From Desulfatiglans sp. (GTDB lineage: Bacteria > Desulfobacterota > DSM-4660 > Desulfatiglandales > HGW-15), in NCBI GenBank assembly GCA_012513605.1, contig JAAZBV010000089.1:1-61665 (forward strand): 61,665 nt of DNA, in the 5' to 3' direction. Every line of letters begins with the position of its first letter. Positions within the stretch are counted from its first letter, which is position 1. Shown here in pieces: positions 16,458-24,683 of this stretch. The notes beneath the pieces were generated by a model, which saw only the letters and a program-made list of their open reading frames with translations, was not told where the DNA came from and ran no database searches. A program made the position numbers and the translations under genes.

Positions 16458-18512
16458 TTACTGGAGAGACAGAAGGTATGTCCTGAGATTAGAGTTCTTA
16501 TCCAACCCAAGTTTTTTCCTAAGGTTTGCCCTGTGGGCAACAACAGTTCTTTCGGTTGTATGCAGCGTATCAGCGATCTCCTTTGAGGTCTTCCCCTGTT
16601 TTACAAGATTACCCACCTGAAGCTCCCTGGGTGTAACATGCATATAACGTGATGTAAGCTTCTGGGCAAATGGGGAGGTTATCTCCTGAAGCCCGGACTC
16701 AAGTACCTCAAGGTAGTTCTTCTGATTATCGTTCAGGGGGCCTGACTTCAGCCGGTTGATATAGGGAATCACCAGCTCCTTCACATTAAGAAGTATTTTT
16801 TCACTGGTCTCCTCCTTGTCCTTTTCCCTTCTGTCAAGGAGGATCTTGAGCGCAGTATTAAGCTCTTCAAGGTTTTTTGTTTTGACCTGCAGGTCTTCAT
16901 TGGCCTTTGCTATCTCATGGGTTCGTTCAATAACACGCTGCTCAAGTTCATCATGGGCCTTTTTCAGAGCCTCTTCCATTTTTCTCCGCTGGGTGATATC
17001 GCGGGCAATACTTGTGACCTCTAACAGGTAACCTTTGCTATCATAATGAAAATTACTTGTCCAGAGCAGATGGCGTATCTCCCCTGTTTGGCTAACCTGC
17101 CTGTTTTCAAAGGTTGCGCTTTTCTCTTTTATTTTTACAGTTTCATCAATAATTGTCCTGGTATGAAGTTTGTCATCAGGGTGAATGCATTTGGAGATAT
17201 GCATGCCAATTATATCACTGTGAGGCAGCCCGAATATCTTGTTTGCCATATGATTTGCAAAAGTAATACTCCCGGTATTATCCACCTTTATTATCAGGTC
17301 ATCTGTCTCTTCCACAATCTCCTTGTAACGCTCCTCGCTCTTTCTAAGCTCCTCTTCCGCCAGTTTTGATTCTGAGATATCAATAACAGAGCCCAAAATA
17401 GCATCCTTGCCATTGTATTTACCCCTGGTTACAATGGCGCCACCCCAGAAGCTCTCACCATTTTTTTTAATACGAAGGATCTCAAATCGCTGCCGGTATC
17501 TTTCTCCCATCTCAAGGTAGGTATCCATTTTTGATTTTATTGTATTCCTGTCATCAGGATGTATGAGGATGTCAAAAGGTTGACCCAAAATCTCTTCTTT
17601 AGAATAACCATGCATTTCTGCCATTCGATCATTTACATAAATTAGTTTTTTGTCCTGACTCACAAAGATGCCGACAATAGGATTTTCTTCAAGTATCCTG
17701 AATTTTTGCTCACTTTCTCTCAGGGCATTTTCAGTCTTCTTCTGTTCAGAAATGTTCTGACAAATAATTGCAAACTGTCCATGTGTTGGCTGGTAGGCTG
17801 TTATTATAAAGTATCGTCCTGATTTTTGATTGAAAAAATCAAATGAGACAGGTTCTCCTGTAAGCGCCACCCTGCCATAGGTCTCTATCAGAAAAGGATC
17901 AATATCGGGTGCGATTTCAAGGGTAGTTTTCCCAAGCAGATCCTTTGCCCTGAACCCTGTCATCTCTTCAAACGCAGGATTAACATCAATGTAGCGGTAA
18001 TCAACAGGTTTACCCCCTTTATCACAGATAATCTCGTGCAGGGCGCATCCATTGAGCATCTTGCTGAACATTGCACGATATCTGTTTTCACTATAAACAA
18101 GGGCCTTTTCGGTCTGCATGCTGTTTGTAATATTTCTAAAGAAGTGTACAGACCCTGAATAATGACCATCATTGTTAAAAATAGGGTCTGATATGGCCTG
18201 TAACCATTCCTCTCCATGCCGGAATTCAAGTTTTTCACGGGTATGACTTATCTTTGCCCGGACACACGGGCATTCAGAGCTGCTGTTTTCCTTGCAACCT
18301 GTGACCTCCCAGCAATATTTACCGGTTATCCCATTTTTTGATCTATTAAAAAGCGTCTCTGCTGCCCTGTTTGTGCGGAGTATACGTCGTTCACTGTTCA
18401 GTATCCATATAGCATCATTAACAGCATCAAAGGGGATTTTCCAGTCCTTTGCAGCATAAAAAGGGGACTCATCTATAACGCTGTTATTGCTGTCAAGCCT
18501 GTCCTGTTCCAT
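16458..18512 (-). CDS. Multi-PAS one-component regulator with LuxR-type DNA-binding domain
   Basis: A 684-residue cytoplasmic sensor-regulator. Four PAS domains are visible (roughly residues 24-135, 141-262, 266-388 and 392-515), each followed by a PAC-like segment such as GSVIDISESKLAEEEL. A coiled coil (about 515-575, DELEQRVIERTHEIAKANED in part) leads to a LuxR-type helix-turn-helix (about 618-676, TPRELQVGNLVKQGKTSKEI and TTERTVVAHRANLRKKLGL). There is no histidine-kinase or receiver domain, so signal sensing and DNA binding are in one chain. The first PAS domain has four cysteines, Cys67, Cys73, Cys81 and Cys83, in a CWEVTGC...CPC arrangement that might bind a metal or act as a redox switch. 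Targets are unknown; the TonB receptor gene lies downstream on the same strand. Confidence 0.88.
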   Translation of the reverse strand: MEQDRLDSNNSVIDESPFYAAKDWKIPFDAVNDAIWILNSERRILRTNRAAETLFNRSKNGITGKYCWEVTGCKENSSSECPCVRAKISHTREKLEFRHGEEWLQAISDPIFNNDGHYSGSVHFFRNITNSMQTEKALVYSENRYRAMFSKMLNGCALHEIICDKGGKPVDYRYIDVNPAFEEMTGFRAKDLLGKTTLEIAPDIDPFLIETYGRVALTGEPVSFDFFNQKSGRYFIITAYQPTHGQFAIICQNISEQKKTENALRESEQKFRILEENPIVGIFVSQDKKLIYVNDRMAEMHGYSKEEILGQPFDILIHPDDRNTIKSKMDTYLEMGERYRQRFEILRIKKNGESFWGGAIVTRGKYNGKDAILGSVIDISESKLAEEELRKSEERYKEIVEETDDLIIKVDNTGSITFANHMANKIFGLPHSDIIGMHISKCIHPDDKLHTRTIIDETVKIKEKSATFENRQVSQTGEIRHLLWTSNFHYDSKGYLLEVTSIARDITQRRKMEEALKKAHDELEQRVIERTHEIAKANEDLQVKTKNLEELNTALKILLDRREKDKEETSEKILLNVKELVIPYINRLKSGPLNDNQKNYLEVLESGLQEITSPFAQKLTSRYMHVTPRELQVGNLVKQGKTSKEIADTLHTTERTVVAHRANLRKKLGLDKNSNLRTYLLSLQ

Positions 18513-18918
18513 AGTGTTACCCGATGTTTCTCCTTTTTGTAAGTCTTGTTTTTACTCCCAATCACAGGTGCCTAACTTTTTGGCCCTATTCTCTTTACCC
18601 TGACAACATATACATAACTTCAGGCATCCTGATCAAGCATATTATCCTGTGAAATATTTTTTGGAACTTTTATGTTTTTGGGGAGTCATACTCAAAAAAA
18701 GAGAAATTCAGTTTCATAATCCCTGCGATTTAATATTTAAAGTTGATTAATGAAACATTACATGATACTTAGACATTGCTTCATGAGAATAATTATTCTC
18801 TCAACATAGTTTTAAAGCAACACCCATTCAGGTTTAATAACCGCCATCAGATTTTCTTGATTTACAGTCTTTTGTAGAAGTTTGCTTGTTAAGGGTTTTT
18901 ATTTATTCGGAGTAAAGA
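18513..18918. other. Divergent intergenic region with a 16-base palindrome
   Basis: No gene is visible in these 406 bases. The perfect palindrome gagaataattattctc lies at 18785-18800, within the sequence tgagaataattattctctca, which has some resemblance to Fur-type iron boxes (alternating GATAAT/ATTATC). It is about 120 bases before the start of the NEW3-domain gene and 270 before the PAS regulator start on the other strand. The ribosome binding site CGGAG is at 18908-18912. Confidence 0.45.
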
Positions 18919-20508
18919 ATGACTTATTCACAGGTAACGATTCACAGCGTCAATTCAGCAGGCCTTACTAAAATCAGACCAGGAGGAGTGGATATCCTGT
19001 TTCAAAAGGTAATATTTGCCTTTGTGCTTACCCTCTGTTTAATCTTTTTTCTATCTGACATCGTATGTGCCCAGGCGGGCTCAACCTATTACAATCCAAG
19101 GGATGCAGATTTTAAATTGCTGGGATTAAAAAGGGCAAAGGAGGGGTTTGAACTGGCAAAGGATGAACTCAATCGTAAAAAAACCCTGTTCGAAGAGGGG
19201 CAGATATCCCAGTCACAGTATGATGAGGTTAGAAAGATATACAACAGCGCAGAGGTAGATTATCAGCAGCAGCTCCTGGCAATCCTTTTTGAAAACCAGT
19301 ATGTAACCATAAATAATGCGGTCAAGTACACCAGTGCATCAGGGGAAAAGATAGTACGTATTACATTGAATAACAGCTCAAGCGGCAGCGCTGAACTTAA
19401 GAAACTTGTCTCCTTTGATGAACAGATATTCAATGCCCTGGAACCGGATGTCATTAATAATATATATGTCTCAATAATTAATGATGAAGGGGCGATCATC
19501 AGTCAGCCCTATGAGCATAAGATAGAAAGGCTACCGGCGAACCAGCCAAAAGAGCTGAGCTTCACCCTGCTGCAGGATCTTGATGTCGTTACTGTCTACC
19601 TGCTTTATGGGAATGGTAAAACAGAGGCGAAAAAGAAGATATATCTAAAAAAAGATGCAACCATAAACAAGGTTGATATAAAATCAGATCAATTTTCACA
19701 GGAGGTGGAGCTGGGTAAATCCTCCTCATATGACCTCAGCCTTGAACTCTTCAGCGGCAAGAACGATACATTCAAGCTTGAGGTGGTGAACCTGCCGAGC
19801 CAGATAAACCGCTATTTTTTAAACTTTGGGAGTGAGACACGCCTTAGTTTATTTAAATTCACAGAAAGCACAAGCACCCAGAAGGTATCCTTAAAGGTAT
19901 TCCTGCCTGACCGCGCCAGTGACTCCATTGTTATAGGGCAATCCATCAAATTCTATGTGCTGGCTATTCCCCAGAACCGTGTGGATGAGATAAAACCGGA
20001 TTTCTCAAAACAGTACAGCGAAGAAGAGCTGATCAACATGAATGTCGGTTTTATAAAACTTGACCTTGTACCCAGGGGCACAGGGGAACTGCTGGTAAAG
20101 GCGCAGCAGCTCTTCTTTTCCATAAACCCCGGTGATGCTGTGCAGGTGCCGGTTGACCTTGTAAACAAGGGGACAAGGGGGCTTGACAATGTGCAGATAG
20201 ATGTGGACCTGCCCCTTAACTGGTCCCATTCCATTGAACCAAAGACCATTGCGCATCTTAAGGTATCAGAAGAAAAGAGGGCCATAATCACCATTACACC
20301 TGGTGAGGATGTTGCTGCCGGGCGTTATGAGATAAGGGTAACTACAAAGTCATTATCTGATGAGCAGCCCATAACAGGAGAGGATAAGACCATTAATGTT
20401 GAGATAAAGCCGGAAACCAACCTGTGGGGCATATCAATAATAATATTGCTTATCCTTGGCCTTGTAGGCGGGATGGTTGTATTCGGGATAAAGCTATCGA
20501 GACGTTAA
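18919..20508 (+). CDS. NEW3-domain membrane-anchored protein (COG1470 type)
   Basis: A 529-residue extracytoplasmic protein. A late signal or anchor segment (about residues 31-52, ending VCAQA-G) follows an unusually long polar N-terminus; the start at 18919 is kept because of its CGGAG ribosome binding site. A coiled coil comes next (about 58-115, LKRAKEGFELAKDELNRKK), then beta-rich domains. A NEW3 (alpha-galactosidase-associated, Ig-like) domain is at about 390-500, with FSINPGDAVQVPVDLVNKG and ITPGEDVAAGRYEIRV. A C-terminal membrane span (GISIIILLILGLVGGMVVFGI, shortened) ends in LSRR. COG1470 proteins are often encoded beside ABC-2 exporters, as here. It is probably an accessory subunit of the exporter downstream; this is inferred from context. 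Confidence 0.75.
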   Translation: MTYSQVTIHSVNSAGLTKIRPGGVDILFQKVIFAFVLTLCLIFFLSDIVCAQAGSTYYNPRDADFKLLGLKRAKEGFELAKDELNRKKTLFEEGQISQSQYDEVRKIYNSAEVDYQQQLLAILFENQYVTINNAVKYTSASGEKIVRITLNNSSSGSAELKKLVSFDEQIFNALEPDVINNIYVSIINDEGAIISQPYEHKIERLPANQPKELSFTLLQDLDVVTVYLLYGNGKTEAKKKIYLKKDATINKVDIKSDQFSQEVELGKSSSYDLSLELFSGKNDTFKLEVVNLPSQINRYFLNFGSETRLSLFKFTESTSTQKVSLKVFLPDRASDSIVIGQSIKFYVLAIPQNRVDEIKPDFSKQYSEEELINMNVGFIKLDLVPRGTGELLVKAQQLFFSINPGDAVQVPVDLVNKGTRGLDNVQIDVDLPLNWSHSIEPKTIAHLKVSEEKRAIITITPGEDVAAGRYEIRVTTKSLSDEQPITGEDKTINVEIKPETNLWGISIIILLILGLVGGMVVFGIKLSRR

Positions 20509-20558
20509 AGGTTTTATTATGTCGTGCAATTATCCATCATATTGATGCGTTACCGGAA

Positions 20559-20810
20559 GGGCACGATGCGTCGTGCCCCTACGGTCTGATAGAAAAGCAA
20601 TTATCCGCTATCACCATGTATTATAGTAGGGGAACGCCGCAGCGTGCCCGAATGGAAAGGCTGGAGGGGAGATTTAAGAGGGGTAAGACAGTAAAGGGTA
20701 TAGCCTGGAAATATATAATATCCCGATGTGATCTGTAGGGGCACAGCACCTGTGCCCGCAGTGTTGACAGGATAACAATATTTTCGATCGGGCATAAAGC
20801 CCAACCCTAC
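20559..20810. repeat. Cluster of four dispersed palindromic repeats
   Basis: Within 250 bases lie gggcacgatgcgtcgtgccc (20559-20578, continuing cctac), a degenerate copy gtaggggaacgccg...cgtgcccg (20626-20650), a copy gtaggggcacag...ctgtgccc (20735-20757) and a different motif, gatcgggcataaagccc followed by aaccctac (20786-20810). The first three share the core of the elements at 711 and 10798. The cluster occupies the gap between the NEW3 gene and the ABC ATPase gene and probably grew by repeated insertion. No gene is present in 20509-20960. Confidence 0.75.
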
Positions 20811-20849
20811 AAAGAACAGGGAAAACAAAGCATGGGGTTTTGCTTCCTA

Positions 20850-20906
20850 TGTTGTTGAATTAAGATTAAGCCGAAATGCCTGTGTGGTTTCCTTAATTCA
20901 ACAACA
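20850..20906 (+). promoter_or_regulatory. 15-base inverted repeat before the ABC operon
   Basis: Perfect arms tgttgttgaattaag (20850-20864) and cttaattcaacaaca (20892-20906) with a 27-base loop, ending 55 bases before the ATPase start codon. There is no T-run, so it is not a standard terminator. It could be a leader hairpin or a wide operator. Confidence 0.45.
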
Positions 20907-20960
20907 AAAGGGCTTACACCCGCCTTATAACATTAGATACAAAAAAGGAGGCTTACACCA

Positions 20961-21725
20961 ATGACAGAATCAATTAATTCCTTATCAGAAAATCAGGTAG
21001 TCCTTGAGGCAGATAAACTCACCAAGCGTTATGAGGATGGGGTGCTGGCCCTTGATGCGCTCTCATTTACCATAAAGAGTTCAGAGATATATGCCATGCT
21101 TGGGGCGAACGGGGCAGGTAAGACCACTACCATAAATCTCTTTCTTAACTTTATAGAGCCCACATCCGGTGAAGCAAGGGTTATGGGGATAGTTACCCAC
21201 AAGGAACCACTACTCGCCAAAGAAAAGCTCGCCTTTGTGTCAGAGAATGTTATGCTCTACCAGAATTTTACCGCCATACAGAACCTGGACTATTTTGCAA
21301 AACTGGGCGGAAAGAAAAACTACACAAGGGATGACTACCGTGATGTACTCTTAAGGGTTGGTTTACAGGAAGAGGCACATAATAAACGCCTTAAGGGTTT
21401 TTCAAAGGGCATGCGCCAGAAATGCGGTATAGCAATAGCCATACTGAAGGACGCACCGGCCATACTTCTGGATGAACCCACATCAGGCCTTGACCCGAAG
21501 GCAGGCTATGAGTTTATACAACTGCTGGATAACCTGCGGAGCGAAGGCAAATCCATATTAATGTCCACCCATGACATATTCCGGGCACGTGAGATATCAG
21601 ATACAGTAGGGATAATGAACCAGGGCAAACTCGTGATGCAGGCAGGAAGGGATGAGCTGACTGACAAAGACCTTGAGCAGCTTTACATGAAATACATGGC
21701 AGGGCATATGGAGGCAGCAGCATAG
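20961..21725 (+). CDS. ABC-2 exporter ATP-binding protein
   Basis: A 254-residue ATPase of the CcmA/NatA class that powers the permeases encoded after it. Walker A is GANGAGKTT (about residue 49), the Q-loop region is FVSENVMLYQ, the signature is FSKGMRQK in place of LSGGQ, Walker B is AILLDEPTSGLD and the switch histidine is in MSTHD. The first permease gene begins three bases after the stop. A copy of the last 15 bases of this gene plus the spacer reappears before the third permease (see the repeat at 24659), recording a duplication. The cargo is unknown. Confidence 0.93.
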   Translation: MTESINSLSENQVVLEADKLTKRYEDGVLALDALSFTIKSSEIYAMLGANGAGKTTTINLFLNFIEPTSGEARVMGIVTHKEPLLAKEKLAFVSENVMLYQNFTAIQNLDYFAKLGGKKNYTRDDYRDVLLRVGLQEEAHNKRLKGFSKGMRQKCGIAIAILKDAPAILLDEPTSGLDPKAGYEFIQLLDNLRSEGKSILMSTHDIFRAREISDTVGIMNQGKLVMQAGRDELTDKDLEQLYMKYMAGHMEAAA

Positions 21726-21728
21726 GTT

Positions 21729-23183
21729 ATGTTAAAGCTCATCATATTCAAGGAATTGCGTGAGATCATCGGCTCTGCTAAATTTGTTGCTACCTTTGGC
21801 GTATGTTCCATTCTTATTATCATGGCGTTCTATACTGGAATTAAGAATTATCATACCGGAATTCAGGAGTACAATGATTCAAAGACAGCGCAGCTTCAGC
21901 AGTTTGAAACAGTTACAGAGTGGGGTTATGTGACCAGTAACAAGGTTTTTCTTTCGCCGGAACCCCTTGCATGCCTTGTTATGGGAGTATCCAACGATAT
22001 AGGCAGAACCGCGACTGTTGACGGCGGTTCCCTTCCTTTTATTGATGAAAGCACATACAGCGAGCAGTCGGTTTTTGCGGTATTCCGCTTTCTGGATCTC
22101 GAGTTTGTTTTTCAGATAATATTTTCCTTGTTTGCCATACTTTTTGCCTTTGATGCTGTTAATGGTGAAAAGGAGAGGGGCACATTAAGGCTTTCCTTTG
22201 CCAACTCAGTTCCAAGGGCTAATTACATTATTGGAAAACTCACAGGTTCTTTTCTGGCTCTGGTTGTGCCTCTTCTTATACCGGTTCTTATTGGTATGGC
22301 AATGCTACCCCTAATGGAGATATCAATGACAAACAGTGAATGGGCCAGGCTTGTTATCTTTATTGTGAGTAGCCTTCTTTACCTGGGAGTGTTCCTTACC
22401 CTGTCTGTATTTATGTCATGCCTTACAAAACGTTCATCAAGCTCATTTCTTTTCCTTCTGGTAATATGGGTCTTTTCCGTGCTTATTATCCCCAGGGCCT
22501 CGGTATTGATTGCCGGGAATTCAGTCGAGGTCCCTTCGCTTAACAGTATTTTATTCCAGCAGAACCAGATGGAAGAAAAAAACTCATTAGAATATTCAAA
22601 ACGATCGAATGAGTTCTTCCAGAAACTGATGTTGGAAAGGGCTAAAAACGGTAATAATAGCCAGGAGACAGCGGACAGTTATATGGCAAAAATACGTAAT
22701 TTTCATGAAAAGTTGAGAGTCGAATATGATCAAAAAGTCGAAGCCTTTGTTGGTCGTCTGTATGAAGAAAGGCACAATAAGCAGATAGCGCAGCAGAGGC
22801 TTGCCTTTAATATATCACGGTTATCGCCTGCTTCATTATTTACACTGGTTTCTTCAACACTATGCGGCACATCAATAGATCTAAAAAATCAATTTTATGA
22901 AAATGCCGCATCATACTCAAAATCACTTGCAGAATTTATAAAAGATAAAACCGGCTATACTATAGGCACTCTGCCCATGAGCTTGTTTAACCAGAACAGT
23001 CAGGTGCAGAAGAAACCCCCTGAACCTATAGATACCGGAGAAATTCCCGAGTTTATGTATCAGTCACCTGAATTATCAACGGTTTTAAATGCCGCCCTGC
23101 CTGATATTGCCATACTGGTATTATTTAACCTGATATTCTTTTGCTGCTCATTTCTGGCGTTTCTGCGCTATGATCTGCGCTGA
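21729..23183 (+). CDS. ABC-2 permease, type A copy 1 (DUF3526-like)
   Basis: A 484-residue inner-membrane permease. It has an N-terminal span (about 18-38), an extracytoplasmic segment, a cluster of spans from about 115 to 262, a long central hydrophilic, partly coiled-coil region (about 270-420), and a last span (about 455-478). The cytoplasmic coupling motif NGEKERGTLRLSFANSVPR is typical of ABC-2 permeases that contact the ATPase. The LSPASLFTLVSSTLCGTSID stretch is like DUF3526 permeases. It is a close paralogue of the gene at 24679 (both start MLKLIIFKELREII) and a more distant one of the type B genes. Confidence 0.85.
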   Translation: MLKLIIFKELREIIGSAKFVATFGVCSILIIMAFYTGIKNYHTGIQEYNDSKTAQLQQFETVTEWGYVTSNKVFLSPEPLACLVMGVSNDIGRTATVDGGSLPFIDESTYSEQSVFAVFRFLDLEFVFQIIFSLFAILFAFDAVNGEKERGTLRLSFANSVPRANYIIGKLTGSFLALVVPLLIPVLIGMAMLPLMEISMTNSEWARLVIFIVSSLLYLGVFLTLSVFMSCLTKRSSSSFLFLLVIWVFSVLIIPRASVLIAGNSVEVPSLNSILFQQNQMEEKNSLEYSKRSNEFFQKLMLERAKNGNNSQETADSYMAKIRNFHEKLRVEYDQKVEAFVGRLYEERHNKQIAQQRLAFNISRLSPASLFTLVSSTLCGTSIDLKNQFYENAASYSKSLAEFIKDKTGYTIGTLPMSLFNQNSQVQKKPPEPIDTGEIPEFMYQSPELSTVLNAALPDIAILVLFNLIFFCCSFLAFLRYDLR

Positions 23184-23196
23184 TCTGGAGTTGAAT

Positions 23197-24648
23197 ATGC
23201 TCGGAACATTAATAGAAAAAGAATTAAAGAGTATTCTGCTGAGCCCCAAATTTGTTGCTGTATTTTCTGTCTGCTCCATTCTTATTATTCTCAGCTTCTT
23301 CCTGGGAATCGAAGATTATAAAGCAGCCATGTCCCAGTATGAATCGGTTGTGTCAAACAATACCCAGCAACTGAAGAAGACCACTTCATGGGGAGGCCTG
23401 AGCACTACAGTTGGACGACGTCCTGATCCCATGCAGATTTTTGTAACCGGAATTACCCATGATGTTGGAAGGCAGGCTCCCATAGCAAGGGTAATAAAAT
23501 TATATAACAGCCATTATTCGGAAAATACAATCTTTGCAGTATTCAGATCAATGGATCTTATGTTCATTGTACAGATTGTTCTTTCTCTTTTTGCAATACT
23601 GTTTACATATGATTCTATCTGCGGAGAAAAAGAAGCCGGCACATTAAAACTGAGTTTCGCAAACCAGGTGCCCAGGGCAAGATATATTGCGGCAAAAATT
23701 CTGGGTTCCTGGATTGGTCTTGTTATTCCACTACTTATACCTGTTTTACTCGGTGTGTTGCTGGTTATAATCTACGATATCCCAATGACAAAGTCGCACT
23801 GGCTCAGGTTTTCTGTTTTGATGGGTGTGTCATTCCTGTACTTCAGCTTTTTTCTATGTCTGGGTATTCTCGTGTCCTCACTTACCAGAAGGGCTTCAAC
23901 ATCATTTCTTTACCTGCTTGTTATATGGGTATGCTTCGTTTTGATCATTCCCCGGGCAGGGGTCATGATCGCCGGTCACTTTGTCAAGGTTCCAACCGCA
24001 ACCCAAATAGCTTCCAAATATTCAATAAAAAACCGTGAGCTTGTTGAAGAGTACAGGAAGGTTACCAATGAAATTATGGATAAAGAGACGGCTGAACAAA
24101 AAGCTCTGTTTTCTTCAACCTCTTTAAGTCGAGAAGAAATAGAAAAAAGATATAAAGAGCTCAGCGATAAGACGCTCGCAGGGATAAAAACAAGAGGGGC
24201 AAAGCTTTCCGAAGACAGGGCTGCATATGACGCCCTTTTAAAGGAAGACTGGAGAAACAGAAAGGCAGTTAGGGAAAAACTTGGATTTTCATTGTCAAGG
24301 TTTTCACCCGCATCGGCGTTTCAACTGGCCGCCGATAACCTCGCGGAAACAGGAATTGATCTGAAATATAAATATGAAGATCAGATTCGTAATTATAGAG
24401 ATATTTTCAGTAGGTTTCGTGATAAAAAAGACCTGGAAGAAAAGGACGATTATCAGGCCTATCAGGCGAGGTTGGAAGGAAAAGCCAAACCCATTGATAT
24501 CAGTGAAGTTCCTCAGTTTGAGTTTTCAGGTTCTGATATCGATCAACTACTGCAGAAAACTGTAATCGATATAGGAATACTCTCTTTTTATATCCTGCTC
24601 GCAGTTGCCGGATCATTCATCGCATTTCTTCGGTATGATGTGAGGTAA
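23197..24648 (+). CDS. ABC-2 permease, type B copy 1 (DUF3526-like)
   Basis: A second-type permease of 483 residues. An in-frame ATG at 23170 exists inside the preceding gene, but the ATG at 23197 is chosen: it has a GGAG ribosome binding site eight bases upstream, and the product then starts MLGTLIEKELKSILLSPKF, matching the type B paralogue at 26100 (MLKTLIEKELKAILLSPKF). The architecture equals that of type A: one N-terminal span, five or so central spans, a long hydrophilic middle and a final span. The coupling motif is CGEKEAGTLKLSFANQVPR. It starts 13 bases after the type A gene and probably forms a heteromer with it. Confidence 0.85.
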   Translation: MLGTLIEKELKSILLSPKFVAVFSVCSILIILSFFLGIEDYKAAMSQYESVVSNNTQQLKKTTSWGGLSTTVGRRPDPMQIFVTGITHDVGRQAPIARVIKLYNSHYSENTIFAVFRSMDLMFIVQIVLSLFAILFTYDSICGEKEAGTLKLSFANQVPRARYIAAKILGSWIGLVIPLLIPVLLGVLLVIIYDIPMTKSHWLRFSVLMGVSFLYFSFFLCLGILVSSLTRRASTSFLYLLVIWVCFVLIIPRAGVMIAGHFVKVPTATQIASKYSIKNRELVEEYRKVTNEIMDKETAEQKALFSSTSLSREEIEKRYKELSDKTLAGIKTRGAKLSEDRAAYDALLKEDWRNRKAVREKLGFSLSRFSPASAFQLAADNLAETGIDLKYKYEDQIRNYRDIFSRFRDKKDLEEKDDYQAYQARLEGKAKPIDISEVPQFEFSGSDIDQLLQKTVIDIGILSFYILLAVAGSFIAFLRYDVR

Positions 24649-24658
24649 CGTTAATTAT

Positions 24659-24683
24659 TGGAGGCAGCAGCATAGGTTATGTT
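24659..24683. repeat. Copy of the ATPase gene's 3' end marking a duplication junction
   Basis: The 25 bases from tggaggcagcagcata to the start of the third permease are identical to 21709-21733, which is the end of the ATPase coding sequence, its stop codon, the spacer and the start of the first permease. At 24659 these bases are non-coding. The simplest reading is tandem duplication of a unit that ran from inside the ATPase tail through permeases A and B. Confidence 0.85.

Noticed and set aside
20424-20828. Open frames through the region after the NEW3 gene
   Set aside because: They run through the palindromic repeat cluster; the translation changes character at each repeat and no start signal exists.
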